In this document: positions 5,193-6,045 of the stretch, piece after piece
Layout: every line of letters starts with the position of its first letter
Position numbering within the stretch: position 1 is the first letter of the stretch
Source: Gammaproteobacteria bacterium
Lineage (GTDB): Bacteria > Pseudomonadota > Gammaproteobacteria > UBA6429 > Thiohalophilaceae
Length of the DNA stretch: 6,045 bases
Reading direction: 5' to 3'
Assembly: GCA_030593785.1 (NCBI GenBank)
Contig: JAUVGM010000161.1
Span: forward strand, 1-6,045
Made by a program: the position numbers and the translations under genes
Notes under the pieces: model-generated
Database searches by the model: none
Told to the model about the DNA's origin: nothing
Seen by the model: the letters and a program-made list of their open reading frames with translations, nothing else

Positions 5193-6045
5193 GTGAGTGA
5201 TAAAAATTCATACGATTCTTCAAGCATTAAAGTCCTTAAGGGCCTTGATGCAGTACGAAAACGACCTGGTATGTATATAGGTGATACTGATGATGGTACT
5301 GGTCTTCATCACATGGTGTTTGAAGTTGTTGATAATTCAATAGATGAAGCTTTAGCGGGTCATTGTGATGAAATAAATATCATTATTCACACAGATGGCT
5401 CTGTTTCTGTAAAAGATAATGGTCGTGGAATTCCGGTTGATTTTCATGAAGAAGAAGGTCGTTCTGCAGCAGAAGTAATACTTACGGTATTACATGCAGG
5501 TGGTAAATTTGATGATAATTCCTACAAAGTATCGGGCGGTTTACACGGTGTAGGTGTTTCAGTAGTAAATGCTCTTTCAGAATCATTGAAATTAACCATT
5601 CGACGCGATGGAAAAATACATCAACAAGATTACTCACTTGGTGATCCACAAAATGAATTAAAAGTGGTTGGTGATACTGAAAATACAGGTACAGAAATAC
5701 GCTTTAAGCCAAGCACAGAAATTTTTGCCCTTACTGAATACCATTACGATATTTTAGCCAAGCGTGTTCGTGAACTTTCATTTTTAAATTCAGGTGTGTG
5801 CATAACACTTTTAGATGAAAGAGACGGTAAATCAGATAAATTCATGTATGAAGGTGGCATTAAAGCCTTCGTAGAACACTTAAATCGCAATAAAACACCT
5901 CTGCACCCATCTGTGTTTTATTTTAATACTGAAAAAGATGATGTGGTTGTTGAAGCTGCTTTACAGTGGAATGATTCTTATCAGGAAAATATCTTTTGTT
6001 TTACCAACAATATTCCTCAACGTGATGGCGGAACACATTTAGCGG
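5193..6045 (+). CDS. gyrB: DNA gyrase subunit B, N-terminal part (cut by window edge)
   Basis: GyrB is the ATPase subunit of gyrase, the A2B2 type II topoisomerase that introduces negative supercoils ahead of forks. The first 284 codons plus one base are present, out of roughly 800. The GHKL ATPase domain is complete in its key residues: Glu44 (general base, E. coli Glu42) and Asn48 in FEVVDNSIDE, Asp75 in KDNGRGIP (74-81), and the ATP lid GGKFDDNSYKVSGGLHGVGV (103-122). Arg138, equivalent to E. coli Arg136 of the coumarin-binding site, is present. From about 220 the transducer domain begins, ending at the edge in NNIPQRDGGTHLA. It starts at GTG, 25 bp after recF, and may have its own promoter at 5157-5165. 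Confidence 0.98.
   Translation, partial: MSDKNSYDSSSIKVLKGLDAVRKRPGMYIGDTDDGTGLHHMVFEVVDNSIDEALAGHCDEINIIIHTDGSVSVKDNGRGIPVDFHEEEGRSAAEVILTVLHAGGKFDDNSYKVSGGLHGVGVSVVNALSESLKLTIRRDGKIHQQDYSLGDPQNELKVVGDTENTGTEIRFKPSTEIFALTEYHYDILAKRVRELSFLNSGVCITLLDERDGKSDKFMYEGGIKAFVEHLNRNKTPLHPSVFYFNTEKDDVVVEAALQWNDSYQENIFCFTNNIPQRDGGTHLA

Noticed and set aside
5014..5223. 69-codon open frame on the minus strand across the recF-gyrB junction
   Set aside because: It is antisense to conserved recF and gyrB codons, includes the palindromic parS, and has no recognisable product.

Overview
This window is the replication-origin neighbourhood of a bacterial chromosome, with the conserved gene order yidC-yidD-rnpA-rpmH (leftward) | dnaA-dnaN-recF-gyrB (rightward). 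The proteins resemble gammaproteobacterial ones most: DnaA domain III/IV, the start and ATPase core of GyrB, and a 366-residue beta clamp ending VMPMRL all track the E. coli proteins closely. The DNA is clearly AT-rich, and the gene order is the compact Pseudomonas-type arrangement rather than the E. coli gidA-mioC one. I place it as an AT-rich gammaproteobacterium and cannot name a genus from the sequence alone.

Left arm (1-1133, minus strand): the first 109 codons of yidC (membrane protein insertase, cut by the window edge), yidD (insertion helper), rnpA (RNase P protein, overlapping yidD by 13 bp) and rpmH (ribosomal protein L34). A strong sigma70-type promoter at 1205-1233 drives this cluster. 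Positions 1134-1413 separate it from dnaA and carry one perfect DnaA box.

Origin (2755-2974): the dnaA-dnaN gap holds three perfect DnaA boxes, a full match to the IHF core consensus between the second and third, a run of NTA triplets just past the third box that looks like a DnaA-trio unwinding element, and an almost pure A/T stretch running to the dnaN ribosome binding site. There is no GATC in this gap. This is the best oriC candidate. A 17-bp exact direct repeat built on a DnaA box lies on each side of dnaA.

Right arm (2975-6045, plus strand): dnaN (sliding clamp), recF (ssDNA-gap repair ATPase) and the first 284 codons of gyrB (gyrase ATPase subunit). The most notable signal is inside recF: two perfect copies of the 16-bp palindrome TGTTCCACGTGGAACA, the chromosomal parS site bound by ParB, at 4506-4521 and 5124-5139. 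Both are read in the same frame and encode the pentapeptide FHVEH, so one stretch of DNA serves as protein code and as centromere. The second copy lies 17 bp upstream of a possible extended -10 promoter for gyrB.

Together the window holds the initiator, origin, clamp, a gap-repair factor and gyrase, plus the likely loading sites for the chromosome segregation machinery. All gene families are known; the interest lies in the embedded sites.
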